Assembly (NCBI GenBank): GCA_963693085.1
Contig: OY856410.1
Span: forward strand, 1,397,685,363 to 1,397,749,362
From: Alisma plantago-aquatica
Lineage: Eukaryota > Streptophyta > Magnoliopsida > Alismatales > Alismataceae
Direction of reading: 5' to 3'
DNA: 64,000 bases
Below, piece by piece: positions 45,741 to 56,092 of this stretch. Positions within the stretch are counted from its first letter, which is position 1. The number at the start of each line of letters is the position of its first letter. The notes under the pieces were generated by a model, which saw nothing but the letters and a program-made list of their open reading frames with translations, ran no database searches and was not told where the DNA came from. The translations under genes were made by a program, and so were the position numbers.

Positions 45741-46136
45741 GAATTAGCCTTTAGGTGAGTTTGAAGTAGAACTATTCATTATGTAAGAACATGAATTTTT
45801 TTTTACTTGAATTGCATTTCAAATATGAAACTATCTTAATGAACTAACATAAAAGAACTTAACCACCCTATGTCACATGTATGGATCTTAGTGTTGTGAT
45901 ATCAAAAGGAGACAAGCTTGATTTGCCCAGCTATACATGAAAAACTATTTCACTTGTTGTTGATATATATACATGATTTATGCTATTAATGCTTTAGACT
46001 AATCCTTGTTTGTTTACTTTTCCTTTTATCCCAGATGGCCATATCTATTTTTCCTATTTTCATCTACTCTCTTATCCTATAAAAAAGAGTTCCACTATTT
46101 TTTAAGACTCATCAAATAAACATTGCTTTGTTCACA

Positions 46137-46148
46137 TGGTATCAGACG
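46137..46148 (+). promoter_or_regulatory. tRNA-Met primer-binding site, plus-strand copia
   Basis: TGGTATCAGACG directly after the 5' LTR (one base off the usual ...GAGC). The duplicated copy at 45418 reads TAGTATCAGACG. Confidence 0.8.
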
Positions 46149-48081
46149 TTTATGATCCAACCTTCCTCCCTTTACTTTTATCCTGACCGCCACCGCCCCC
46201 CACCTCTCATCTCCCTACCTCTGCCGCCCAACAACCCCCCCTACCCTCTCTCCTACCCGCCATCAGCCCCCTCCCTATCTGCTCTTGCTGGACCCACCCT
46301 CCCCTTTCTGTTGTCGCTGCTGCCCCCTACCTCCCTTCCCTTCTCTCCTTGACATAGCCAGCCCCCCCTCCAACAGCTTCCAGCACCTCCCATCCATCCC
46401 TCCTTTCCTCCCGACCCCTACCCACTCCACCTACCATAGCACCTTCCTCCTCTCGCCCTCTCCTTCCCATTTCCATGTCATCTGCCAATCCCCCATCTCA
46501 TAGTCATTATTGCTTCTCCGCCTATCCTCTCTCTAACTTCCTCCATCTCTCTCTCCACCATTATCTGTATTTTCTACGCCCTTCCACAAATAGCTTGCTG
46601 ATACGTCAGGCAGTGTTCTTCGTCTTTTTCACATGCCACATGGTGAATTAGAATCTCACCCTCTTTCATATCTCTCTTGCCCCAATGTGGGTTCATATGA
46701 TCCAATGATCTAAATAATTTGCTACAAATGTTGCTTAGTGTGTCGTGTCACACTACTTTGTCTTTTGTAATGTAAAATTGGATGGCTCCAACTACCGTCT
46801 ATGGTTGGCTTCTTTTGAACTTTATGTAAAATCCTAAGGGCGGCATTCTCATATCACTTTTAATTCATTGACACCTCCTGTTTAAACAACTGATGAGAAG
46901 GCCAAACAAGCCCATGTTTATTTGATTAAAGATGAGTTAGGAGTGAAGACGTGGATGGAAAACAAGGTTGAACCAAAGATTACTCAATTTCTCCTTTGCC
47001 TCTAAACAAATAAGACCATGTGGAACTAGCTCTCACATGTGTACTCTCACCAGTAGAATCTAAATAAGGTGTTCGAGATCTTCAAGAATATAGCCAAAAA
47101 ACAATATTCAACTGACGGGTAAGTGGAGGATTATTACAACCGTTGTTTGACTCTTTGAGATGTATACAAGGTGTATAGAATCTTCTGATATTAAAAAGGT
47201 TCAGCACCAATGCAATGAACTTCAATTACTCTAATTTTTGGTTGGAATACCTCATACCTTTTATAGAGTCATTGATTAGATCTTATATAGCATCCCTTTT
47301 CCAACTTTATGGGGCGTACATACTTAAAAGAGTTCAGCATGTTCCATCCATGTCATCCCTACATCTTGTGATAATTTTGTCTTTGTGATTTATTCTGGTG
47401 ACTCTAGACAAGGTCGTGGTCGGGGACATAGTCAAGGTCGAGGTTGCTCTTCTAGAGGTCCTCGACAGGATCCTTCTCCACCTAGATGTGGACATGGACA
47501 ACCCCCTCTGGTAAACAAATTATGTAACTTATGTGGTTGTACCCCCTCTAGTAAATAGATTGTGTAACCTATGTGGTTGTATCAACCACGCTAAAGATCG
47601 TTGTTGGGCTAAATGTGGTGTACCCACATAGGCTAACCAAGTGACCATTGACAATTCTAAAGATGAATCCACTTCTGCTTCTAGTCCTATGCGGCCCACT
47701 ATTAAATGGATACCCAATATGTTTAGAGGAACTTCTTCAAGCACGACTGTCTTCGCAAACTACTAATCAAGATGGAGGTTCTTCTACACAAGTTGGTTCT
47801 TCTACCTCTTATGGTAAAAATAAATGGGTTATTGATTATGGTGCATCTTCTAATATGTACAATTATCTAACTTATTTGCCAACTTGACTAAAACAACTAA
47901 GGTTCCACCAGTTACATCGGATGATGGAACTCAGACTTCAATGCAAGGAATTGAGACCATTTCTCTGTCGCGTAATTTACCTAAGAAATTAGTTTATTTG
48001 TTCCAAGATAGAAACTATTAAGAGCCTTCAGTGAGGCATCACATTTGATAATGAGGGTTATGTGTTTTAAGATCTCCAAAT

Positions 48082-48810
48082 GAATATGAGGATTGGTTCA
48101 GGCCATGCGGGACTAGATGGATTGTACTACCTAGATGTGTCACAATTTGCTGTTGTTTTCTATCTTACTCGATAACTGGGTTGCAATGACACTATCATCT
48201 AGGAAATACTTCTATTGCTAATCTAAAGTTTTTATTTCATGTTCTATTGAAGAAATTTATTCATTATGAAGTGTGTTAGTTTGGCAAGCAAGCCAGGGTG
48301 TTTTTCCTAAGAAAAAAGATGCCAGTCCTTAAATTTTGTTTAATGTAGTACAACTTGATATGGGGGGCATGTTTGGTAACCATTCTCTCTATATTTACAC
48401 ACTTGATGGCTTCCATTGATGATTTCTTTAGAGCAACTCCACACAAAGATGAGGTTTGGTTTAGGCCATGAGGGACTAGATAGACTATAGTACCTAGATA
48501 TGTCACAATTTTCTATTGTTTGCTATCTTTCTTGATAATTGGGCTACAATGACACTATCATCTAGGACATCCTTTTATTGCTATTCTAAAGTTCTTATTT
48601 CCTACACTGTCAAAGAAAGTCAATCATTATGAAGTGTGTCAGTTTGGCAAGCAAATTAGGGTTGTTTTCCTTAAGAAAAAAGACATCAATTATAAAACTT
48701 TGTTTGATGTGGTACATGTTGGTATATGGGGGCCATGTTTGGTAACCATTATATCTAGATTTACATACATTATGACTTTCATTGATGATTACTATCGAGA
48801 AACTTTTCAT
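48082..48810 (+). repeat. ~365-bp tandem duplication within the copia integrase region
   Basis: The run from GGTTCAGGCCATGCGGGACT (about 48095) through AAGTGTGTTAGTTTGGCAAG (48268) is repeated as GGTTTAGGCCATGAGGGACT (about 48460) through AAGTGTGTCAGTTTGGCAAG (48635). The copies cover the zinc-binding and start of the catalytic integrase region and have diverged by about one base in eight. Confidence 0.85.
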
Positions 48811-50449
48811 TGATAATGCCTTTCACATTAACCAATCAAAGCCTTTCACATTGATAATGCCTTATAATTTATGCAAAAATCAGTTGCCTATTTTCTAAAA
48901 ATTGGGGCACCATCCATCAGACTTCTTACTCTTACACACCACAGTCGATTGGTGTTGTAGAGCGGTAAAATCATAATCTTCTGCAGTTGCTCATTCTGTC
49001 CTTCACCATCATGTCCCAAAAATGTTTTTACCTGAGGTTATTTCAATTGCTTGTTACTTGATTAGCCAGATTCCCTTATTGGTTTTCAAAAATCAAGTCT
49101 CATTCACTCTTCTTTGTACATGTGCCCCTCTTTTCTCTATACATCCCCACATATTTGACATCTCTTTTCCTAGGATTGACAAAATTGATCCTAGATCTAC
49201 TAAGTGAATTTTTTGGAAGTACTCCAGAACTCAAAAAAAGGTTCATTGTTATGATTTATTACTCATCAGTGGTTTGTCAACGCTGGTGTGATATTTTTTG
49301 AACATATATTGTACTAATCTGAGAGTGGATCCTCTTTATCTAGTGATCTACTGAATCCTACTCCACTCCCCCAGATTGTAAAAGATGTTTCTACTGAAGA
49401 CACTACTGTTCTCACTCCACCTCTCAAAGTCTACAAACACAAACCTAAGGTTACAATTCCCTCAATGCCCCATCAACAACTACGATCCTCCTTCGTCAGC
49501 AAATCACAATGCCTCCCAAGTAACTTCTGATGTGGACCTTCCAATAAGTCTACTTAAGGTGTTTGTTCATGTACTAAGCATCCTATTAGTAATTTATGGA
49601 TTGTTGACCTGGGTCTTTTCCTTGCATACTTTACGTCTGCTATTTGTGCTAATTTTGTTCTTAAGAATGCTACTCAAGCACTGCAACACCCCATCTGGCG
49701 TCAAGCTCTGGAAGCTAAAATGGATGCCCTTATTTACTGTGAGATGTCAACAAGAAGGTACAATTCAATGACTAAAAGCTCACCTAGTTGCAAAGGGATA
49801 TACTCAAGCCTTTGGAGTTGTTTATTTTAAACTTCCTCAACTATTGCAAGGTTGGTTGCTTTATCAACTTGATGTCAAAAATGCTTTTTATATGGAGACT
49901 GACATGAAGATGTATATATGGATTAACCTCCTCATTTTATTTCTTAGGGGGAGTATTCCAAAGGCCGTAGAGTTTGCAAAGTATCTATGGTCAAATGAAA
50001 AACCTAGAGAGTGGTTTGACAAATTAAGCCAGGTTCTTCTTAAATTTTACTTCAAACACTCTCACTCTAATCATTTTGTGTTTTTAAGAAAGACTACTTG
50101 AGGGCTTGTTATCCTGATTGTGTATGTGGATGCATAGAATTAAATGACTGGTTTTGATGTTGTATCTGATGGCCCAGATGAAGAAAATTTATAGAAATTT
50201 AACAAAAATGTCAACATCTACACCCCTACCAATTTTGGCTCCCAAAATGGGTTACATAAATCATGAAAATGTACTGAGAATATGTATACGCCAAGATCTA
50301 ATCAAATATGAAATACTATTTCACATTGGATATGTAGGAGGGTCTCCCACATTTGTAAGTGAAGGAAGTTGAGTTGTTTCTACAAATTTCAATGATAAAA
50401 TGAAGAAATTAAGTTATACAATTTTGTAAACACAATGTTTAGACATAGA

Positions 50450-50629
50450 GCATTATCCTTTAAAGAAGAGGAAGGCCTAAATTAACATGGGAAGAGATTA
50501 TAAAGAAAGATTTTAAATCTCTACATCTTAACCAGAATATGACCCATGATAGAGCTGAATGGAAACAAAGGATCCATGTAGCCGACCCAAACATAGTTGG
50601 GACTGAGTCTTAGATGATGATGATGAATA
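50450..50629 (+). mobile_element. 5'-truncated RTE-type LINE tail, 180 bp
   Basis: Encodes the last part of an RTE-type ORF (RPKLTWEEIIKKDFKSLHLN, then MTHDRAEWKQRIHVADPN), followed by the typical end GTTGGGACTGAGTCTTAGAT and a (GAT)n tail. It is bounded by a perfect 12-bp target duplication TTTAGACATAGA (50438-50449 and 50630-50641). An extreme 5' truncation, common for LINEs. Confidence 0.9.
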
Positions 50630-50641
50630 TTTAGACATAGA

Positions 50642-51240
50642 CACACTATATTATATTATAAATTTATATGTTTAGAGGTCAAGGTGGAATCTATGTTTTG
50701 ATGAGTAAGTGCACAAATTACAAAAATGTCAGGTCTATTGGCAGTTACAAACTTGCATCTTCGAGTTACAACTTATAATTTAAAACTAACAGTGACAAGT
50801 TACAAACTTATGAACTACAACTTGTATAAGTCTAGTATTAACATTCAACTAGGTTACATGGGACATTTATGCATAGATCAAAGAAAGAACTTTGTTAATT
50901 TTGGTGTGTTTCTCTAGATCTTTATAGAAGAGTGTAGAAATTCAAGAAGGTAATGTATGCATGATCTAGGGATAAGGAGAACATACCTTAGAATTACGAA
51001 ACACAACCTCTAGAAGCCAGAGATGAAACATTTTTCCAAAATACCCAAGATACAGTAGCAACAGCCCTAGGAACAAATTTATCAAAATGTAGGTTTTGTT
51101 TTGTTGCCATTCCACGAAACTATGGCCCAAATTGGACTTTTTGGTGTAGAACTTCCCCCTATTTTGTGAAAGTCAGCAACTAGGGGTGATATTTTTGCAA
51201 AACTATATCCCACTCAATGTATCTGTCTTTCTGAATGTCT
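50642..51240. other. Unassigned stretch within the copia RT interruption
   Basis: AT-rich with a few TTACAAACTT repeats near 50740-50810. No recognisable coding sequence. Together with 50190-50437 it forms the host of the RTE insertion and separates the two halves of the RT. Confidence 0.4.
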
Positions 51241-51342
51241 ACTTGTACGTTTCAATGTTCGATTGAAAAAAATAGAAATTTTGCAATTTCCATGAAAAAA
51301 ACCATGTGTGGATGATATTATTTTTATCTTGAAGCGACATAG

Positions 51343-52454
51343 AAGGTATTCAAGCAATTGGAAGATATCTTGAATAGCATTTTGATACAAGGAATGTAGG
51401 GAGCTCAAATTTCTCTAGAGAATTTATGTTTCCCAATCCTTTTCTGGCATCTATCTTTCATAACACAAGTATGTCCTTGACCAAAAGAAAGAGACATGGT
51501 TGGAACTAAGCCCACTAGCATGCATCTAGATCCAAATACAAATTGGGATGTTGAGTCTGCATCCACTCTATTCTGATAACCACTAATACAGAAGATTGGT
51601 TGGTAAGTTGAACTATCTCATTGTCACTAAAGCTAATATGACATCTATTGTAGGACATGTCATTAGGTATCTGGATAAACCTCGACAATGTCACTAGGAT
51701 GTTGTTAGTCACATTCTTAGATATCTAAAGAATTCCCTAGGGATATTATTACTATACTGACAAAATGGATACTATAAACTCGGTCGTTACTCTAATTCTA
51801 ACTATTACCGGTAGTAGAAGTGATAGACAGTCCACCTCTGGCTACAACACTTTTATTGTAGGAAATACGGTCACATGGTGGAGTAAGAAACATATTGTTA
51901 TTACCCAGTCTAGTGTTGAAGTTGATTATAGAGCCATGGGTTACACTACATGTGAACTAATGTGGGTCTAACGACCCCTCGAAGAATTTGATATATGTGA
52001 TTCATAAGATGTTCCTATGTTTTGCAAAAACAAATGTTCCATTTTTATTGCTATCAATCTAGCCTTTCATGACCGCACCAAACACAAAGAGGTGGATTGT
52101 CATTATGTCTGGGAATATGTTATGTCAAGTCACATTTAAACTCCTTATATCTAGACATAAGATAAATTGTTGATATCTTCACAAAGCTACTTTTAAATCA
52201 AGATTTCCTACTCTGGTGGACAAGTTGGGCATGTACAACATCTATGCTCTAGATTGGGGGAGTATTGATGTATATGCTTTATGCTATTCATGATTTGGAC
52301 TTATCCTTGTCATTTACTTTTCCTTTTATCCTATATCTAATTTTTACGGGACAACTTTTGTTTGTAAACTAGTTTTCACCCACTCACTTATCCTACAAAT
52401 GAGAGTGACTTGTATTTGTCTTAGACACGTCAAATACACATTGCTTTTATTGAT
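51343..52454 (+). repeat. 1.1-kb direct repeat, left copy (3' end of plus copia)
   Basis: Matches 62262-63374 at a constant offset of about 10,920 bp, from ATTCAAGCAATTGGAAGATA to the end of the 3' LTR. Confidence 0.9.
52263..52454 (+). repeat. 3' LTR of the plus-strand copia
   Basis: Starts TATTGATGTATATGC after the polypurine tract and ends near ACATTGCTTTTATTGAT, aligned with the 5' LTR end ACATTGCTTTGTTCACA. It is about 13 bp longer than the 5' LTR. Confidence 0.8.
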
Positions 52455-52455
52455 T

Positions 52456-52586
52456 TGTTTGTAAGGGTTAGGGTGCACAATGTGTGTGCCCCGTATATTT
52501 ATAAAGAGAACAATTACATAGATGTCCACATAGAATAGGAAAATAAAAAGTGAATATAAAGAACTTAAATAAAACACTATTCAACA
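52456..52586 (-). repeat. 3' LTR of the minus-strand copia
   Basis: Begins TGTTGAATAGTGTTTT on the minus strand next to the polypurine tract. The far end, around the plus-strand TGTTTGTAAGGGTTAG, is chosen for the TG...CA rule and is approximate. Confidence 0.6.
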
Positions 52587-52593
52587 CTCCCCC

Positions 52594-53190
52594 TCAAGTT
52601 GGAGCATAGATATCAATCATGCCCAACTTGTCCGTAAGAGAACTGAAATATTTCTTGGCCAGCAACTTTGTCAAGATATCAACAACTTGGTCTTCTGAGC
52701 GAGTGAAAGGAGTGCAAGTATGAACAGTCAGAATAGATTCTCTGATAAAGTGGTTGTCAACTTCAATATGCTTGGTCCGCTCATGAAAGACAGGATAATT
52801 TGCAATAAAAATAGTTGCTTTATTACCACAGTACATAGGAATAGGAGCAGAAGATCCCACATCAAGTTCTTTTAGAAGAGACTGTACCTACAGAAGTTCA
52901 CATGCAGTATGAGCCATAGCACGGTACTCAGCCTCAGCACTAGATCTAGCAACAACATTTTTTTTTGCTCCTTCAGGTAACCAGATTTCCACAAACAAAA
53001 GTACAGTAACTAGAGGTATATTTCCTGTCTATCTTACTTCTAGTATAGTCAAAATTAGGATAGCCTTAAAGAGAGAAATGACCATGTTTTCTATAAAACA
53101 GGCCTTTACCAGAAGCTTTTTATAGATATCTCAAGATATGACACAATGCTATCTAGTGACACTGTCTAGGCTTGTCAAGAGACCTGCTAA
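52594..53190 (-). pseudogene. Copia RNase H domain, minus strand
   Basis: The minus-strand frame has KNVVARSSAEAEYRAMAHTA, then HERTKHIEVDNHFIRE, RSEDQVVDILTKLLAKK and LTDKLGM, the complete C-terminal block of copia RNase H up to its stop near the LTR. Upstream of 52960 the frame is broken, with LDKPRQCH and ILRYL still readable near 53180-53120. A better preserved piece than its plus-strand neighbour. Confidence 0.88.
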
Positions 53191-53214
53191 CAAGACCAAA
53201 CCAATTAATGTTAA

Positions 53215-54600
53215 ATTTAGTCACAATTTATTTCTCAATCATTTGCAAAGGATGTTAAGCCTTGAAATGATATGAGTTCCTTTTAAGTTCATGGCATATA
53301 TGTATTGATTTCTCACCCATTTTACAAGGGATGTTAAGCCCTGAAAATGATATGAGAACCATTTAAGCTTAGAGTACATGAAAAGTGTCTCTAACCAAAT
53401 GGACGGGATGTTAAGCCCTGATTTTTTTAGAGAATTCCATTAAGAACAAGAAATATATCATATTCATGAATATTGTAGATTTCTTTGTTTTCATAACCAA
53501 AACTACTTTTAAGGATGCTAAGGTCATAACAAGCTTCAAATGATGATTAAAAAGTTGTGTAAGCTTCTTAATCTTATAATCAAGATATTTTTGTGAGCTC
53601 CCCCTTAATCTTATAGTCAAGATAATTTAAGGATTCTAAGGTCACAATCAATATTAGATCATAATAAGTTGACCTTTTATGAGAGTTATGCACTAAAATT
53701 ATGTTTTCAAAACACATTTTGAATCAGGATACTAAGATTAAGTGCAGTAAAATGATGTACAAATAAGCATTTTGTCAAGCTTATTTTAGGTCGACCTTGA
53801 CTACGACCATAGCGCCCCTTGGTCAAAATTGATTTCAACCAAGAGGCAATTTCTGCAGATTTCCAATTTGAACACTTATATGTGAAGTATAATTTCTATA
53901 TATTTTTAATTTAAAATGCATTTGTGCCATGAAGTTTTACTATTTATGCAAAATGGCATCTCCATATGAGCTGAATCATAATGATCAAAGACAATATCCA
54001 TTTATGGTTTGTATATATGGATCAAAGATTATTTTAGACAAACCAATGAAACATAATGATCATGGCATAATGATTATGATAGAACAGTAGAAGCATATCC
54101 ACAATGCAATGATCAAGATAAAAGCATATAATGATTATGATTATTTTAAATTAGAATTCAATATACATGGTTCCTATATAGATAGACCAAGGAATACTTA
54201 GGAAAAACCATTTGAATTATGATAAAATAGTAATTTCCTTGATTAAACTAATTATGGTTCATATTTTCAGTTTTAAGCCAAACCATGTAGAGAATAAACC
54301 AAAATAGTCTCATTTAGGTTCATAGTTTTCAATTTTAAGACAAACCATGTAACTGAACATGCTTAATAGACTTTTTCAATCAATGAATAAGGTTTGTTCA
54401 AAATCAGTCTTCATATAACACTTTTGCAATATGTTTAAGGATTTCATATTCATAATGTTATACCTTAATTCATGATGCAAAAGATCAATATGTCTTGTTT
54501 CAAAGATGGTCTCCAAGATTTATTCTTGATTTGCATATCAAGTCAATCATTAATAACAAATTGATAGCAAACTAGATTAATTGAAAATAGGTTCAGTACA
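53215..54600. other. Unassigned AT-rich stretch with three GATGTTAAGCCCTGA repeats
   Basis: GGATGTTAAGCCYTGAAAAT followed by GATATGAG occurs near 53252 and 53328, with a third GGGATGTTAAGCCCTGA near 53406. The rest is AT-rich non-coding DNA. It may be the 3' untranslated part or LTR of the SIRE-like element, but no LTR terminus was found. Confidence 0.45.
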
Positions 54601-54621
54601 ACTTGATTCAGTCAAACTGTT

Positions 54622-54782
54622 TGTCGACCGAATTTATCTCGGTCGACGTTTTTCTCGACCGAGATTGCTGCTGCTTGTACAAGTTTTATCAGATTTGTTG
54701 CAAACTTCAAAATAGTAACCTGCTCGGTCGACTAATTTTTGACCGACAGTGTTCTCGGTCGAATAGTTTCTCGATCGAGAAT
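54622..54782. repeat. Array of CTCGGTCGA/TCGACCGAG words, copy near the gag 3' side
   Basis: TTGTCGACCGAATTTATCTC, then GGTCGAC and CTCGACCGAG at 54622-54663; CTCGGTCGACTAATTTTTGA then CCGAC at 54723-54748; TTCTCGGTCGAATAGTTTCT then CGATCGAGAA at 54752-54781. Inverted 9-mers about 10 bp apart. The same words occur in the LTR of this element (56991-57190), although the surrounding DNA is not homologous. Confidence 0.8.
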
Positions 54783-55127
54783 GTTTCTGTACTATTTTTC
54801 AGTAATTGTTTACAAGTAAATCATAGGTCATTTTCAATTTAATTATGCAATTTGAAAACTTAGTTTAGTTGAGATAAAACATATGAATATCAAAGTAACA
54901 TTTAGATTAAATCTCAACTAATCATATTCACATCTTTATGTTTTGGGGACCCTAATTAAGACAATTTTTCAAAGATGTGTCTCTGCAGATTTGTTTAAAA
55001 TGTATATTTTCAAGTTAGAAATTTTAATTACTTGAATCAATTTGTTATCTCATTATGTTAAGTTGAGATAGACATAGAGATATACAACTTAGAGTCTTTG
55101 GTCATATCTCAACTTAATTTTGTTCAT

Positions 55128-56045
55128 TTAGTTTGGGGGTTTTGGAACCCATACTAACTCAACATCCTTTTTCTTGTAAGGACATGAGAAGGAATAATGT
55201 CCAAGACACAAACAATAATGGCAACATATATAATCAACCTCATATCTCTTTCTATGATTTTGTTCTAGGTTGTTCTTGGGTACATATGTATATTTGCCTC
55301 TAGATACATACATAGATTGATTCTCTAACACTTGTGTCTTTCTCCAACTAGGTTTTTGGTAAGATTTTCCTTTAGTCTTATAACCTAGTCCTCTCCTTTC
55401 AATTTGACGATAAGAATCATTTAAGATTTTATCAAGGATATCATTGTTACTCAAACTACTAACTTCTTGTTGCATCTTAACAATCTCATCCATTCTCTTC
55501 TTGATATCTAACTTTGCTTGATCTAGATTAGATAACAAAGAATCTCTTTCTTTCACAATAATATCATAATATAGATGTGTACACAAAACATGTTGTTTTT
55601 TAAGATCATTTACTTGAGTTTGCAAGTTTAACTTTTCTAGGGAAAGAAGATTGCAATTTGCTTCTACAGATTTTAGCTTAATATCATGATCTTCAATAAC
55701 CTTTTTGAGATCTTCATTTTTAGATGTGAGAGCACGAAGTTTAGCATGCAACTCATCATTTGCTTTATTATATTTCTTTAATTTCTTCTTGCTCTCAATA
55801 TACTTATTATGTGTCTCTTCAAGACTAGCAATTAGCTCTTCTTTAGGTAAATCAAAAAGACTTACCTCTTCTTCTTCTTCTTCACTTATTGTAGCAATAA
55901 GGTATTCTTTATGCACATCTTCCTTCTTTGACCTCCATGGACAGCTAGGTGTAGTGTGCCTTGTTCCTAAGCACCAATTGAAACTTGTTGAAGATTGGTC
56001 CATGCTTTTCCTTTGCTTGCGGTTGTAGACACCACCACCCTTCAT
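55128..56045 (-). CDS. Copia (SIRE-like) Gag fragment, 305 residues
   Basis: One open frame from ATG at 56043-56045 to a stop at 55128. It begins in mid-gag: an acidic SEEEEEEVSLFDLPKEELIA stretch (about residue 54-73), a long coiled coil rich in Lys/Glu/Leu (about 75-215), then a CCHC knuckle CHYCLCLGHYSFSC (about 277-290) and the WVPK motif typical of SIRE/Maximus gag. The N-terminal capsid domain is lacking, since the frame starts only 34 bp below the primer site; a deletion between leader and gag is likely. Gag forms the particle that packages element RNA. Unusually free of stops for this region. No pol follows. Confidence 0.8.
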   Translation of the reverse strand: MKGGGVYNRKQRKSMDQSSTSFNWCLGTRHTTPSCPWRSKKEDVHKEYLIATISEEEEEEVSLFDLPKEELIASLEETHNKYIESKKKLKKYNKANDELHAKLRALTSKNEDLKKVIEDHDIKLKSVEANCNLLSLEKLNLQTQVNDLKKQHVLCTHLYYDIIVKERDSLLSNLDQAKLDIKKRMDEIVKMQQEVSSLSNNDILDKILNDSYRQIERRGLGYKTKGKSYQKPSWRKTQVLENQSMYVSRGKYTYVPKNNLEQNHRKRYEVDYICCHYCLCLGHYSFSCPYKKKDVELVWVPKPPN

Positions 56046-56078
56046 TCTTCAAGACCCGATTAGAGATCCTTGAAGCCT

Positions 56079-56090
56079 GCTCTGATACCA
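56079..56090 (-). promoter_or_regulatory. tRNA-Met primer-binding site, SIRE-like element
   Basis: TGGTATCAGAGC on the minus strand, two bases after the LTR end CTAGTGGTTTTTCA. Confidence 0.9.
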
Positions 56091-56092
56091 AT

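Larger units (their letters stand above)
45010..46440 (+). repeat. Tandem duplication of flank + 5' LTR + leader of a copia element
   Basis: Unit 1 is 45010-45740 and unit 2 is 45741-about 46437. Each unit has about 200 bp of upstream flank (TTTGAAGTAGAACTATTCAT), the ~180-bp LTR, a primer site and a C-rich leader ending CCCACTCCACCTRCCATAG. Unit 1 contains an expanded (TA)n at 45228-45252. Because non-element flank is included, the duplication happened after the insertion. Confidence 0.85.
46770..52240 (+). pseudogene. Copia gag-pol polyprotein remnant, plus strand
   Basis: Domains in copia order, in changing frames with stops: gag KLDGSNYRLWLASFELYV (about 46775); an RGRGHSQGRG box and a CCHC knuckle CNLCGCINHAKDRC (about 47567); protease KWVIDYGASSNM (about 47825, Tyr where the active site has Ser); integrase blocks (CQFGKQIRVVFLKKK near 48640, FIDDYYR near 48790, TPQSIGVVERKNH near 48945); RT start ALQHPIWRQALEAKMDALI (about 49680) and LYQLDVKNAF (about 49860); VDDIIFIL (about 51310); RNase H GSRSDRQSTSGYNTFIVGN (about 51810-51870), HDRTKHKEVD (about 52070) and the VDIFTK region (about 52170). 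An intact protein would replicate and integrate the element; this one cannot. Confidence 0.85.
45958..52454 (+). mobile_element. Ty1/copia retrotransposon, plus strand, decayed
   Basis: 5' LTR 45958-46136 (TGTTGATATA to TTCACA), primer site TGGTATCAGACG at 46137-46148, gag-pol remnants, polypurine tract GATTGGGGGAG at 52252-52262, 3' LTR 52263-about 52454. The LTRs are short (about 180-190 bp) and diverged. Coding regions have many stops, and the RT region carries a ~1-kb interruption (about 50190-51250) that includes an RTE tail. The plus copia and the minus copia that follows meet at their 3' LTRs. Confidence 0.85.

Noticed and set aside
45431..46503. Proline-rich proteins from the C-rich leader
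   Set aside because: The frames come from C-rich low-complexity DNA between primer site and gag; the two copies do not keep one frame.
46890..46910. CTGATGAG word as a hammerhead core
   Set aside because: No GAAAC box or pairing helices; it lies in the copia gag reading frame.
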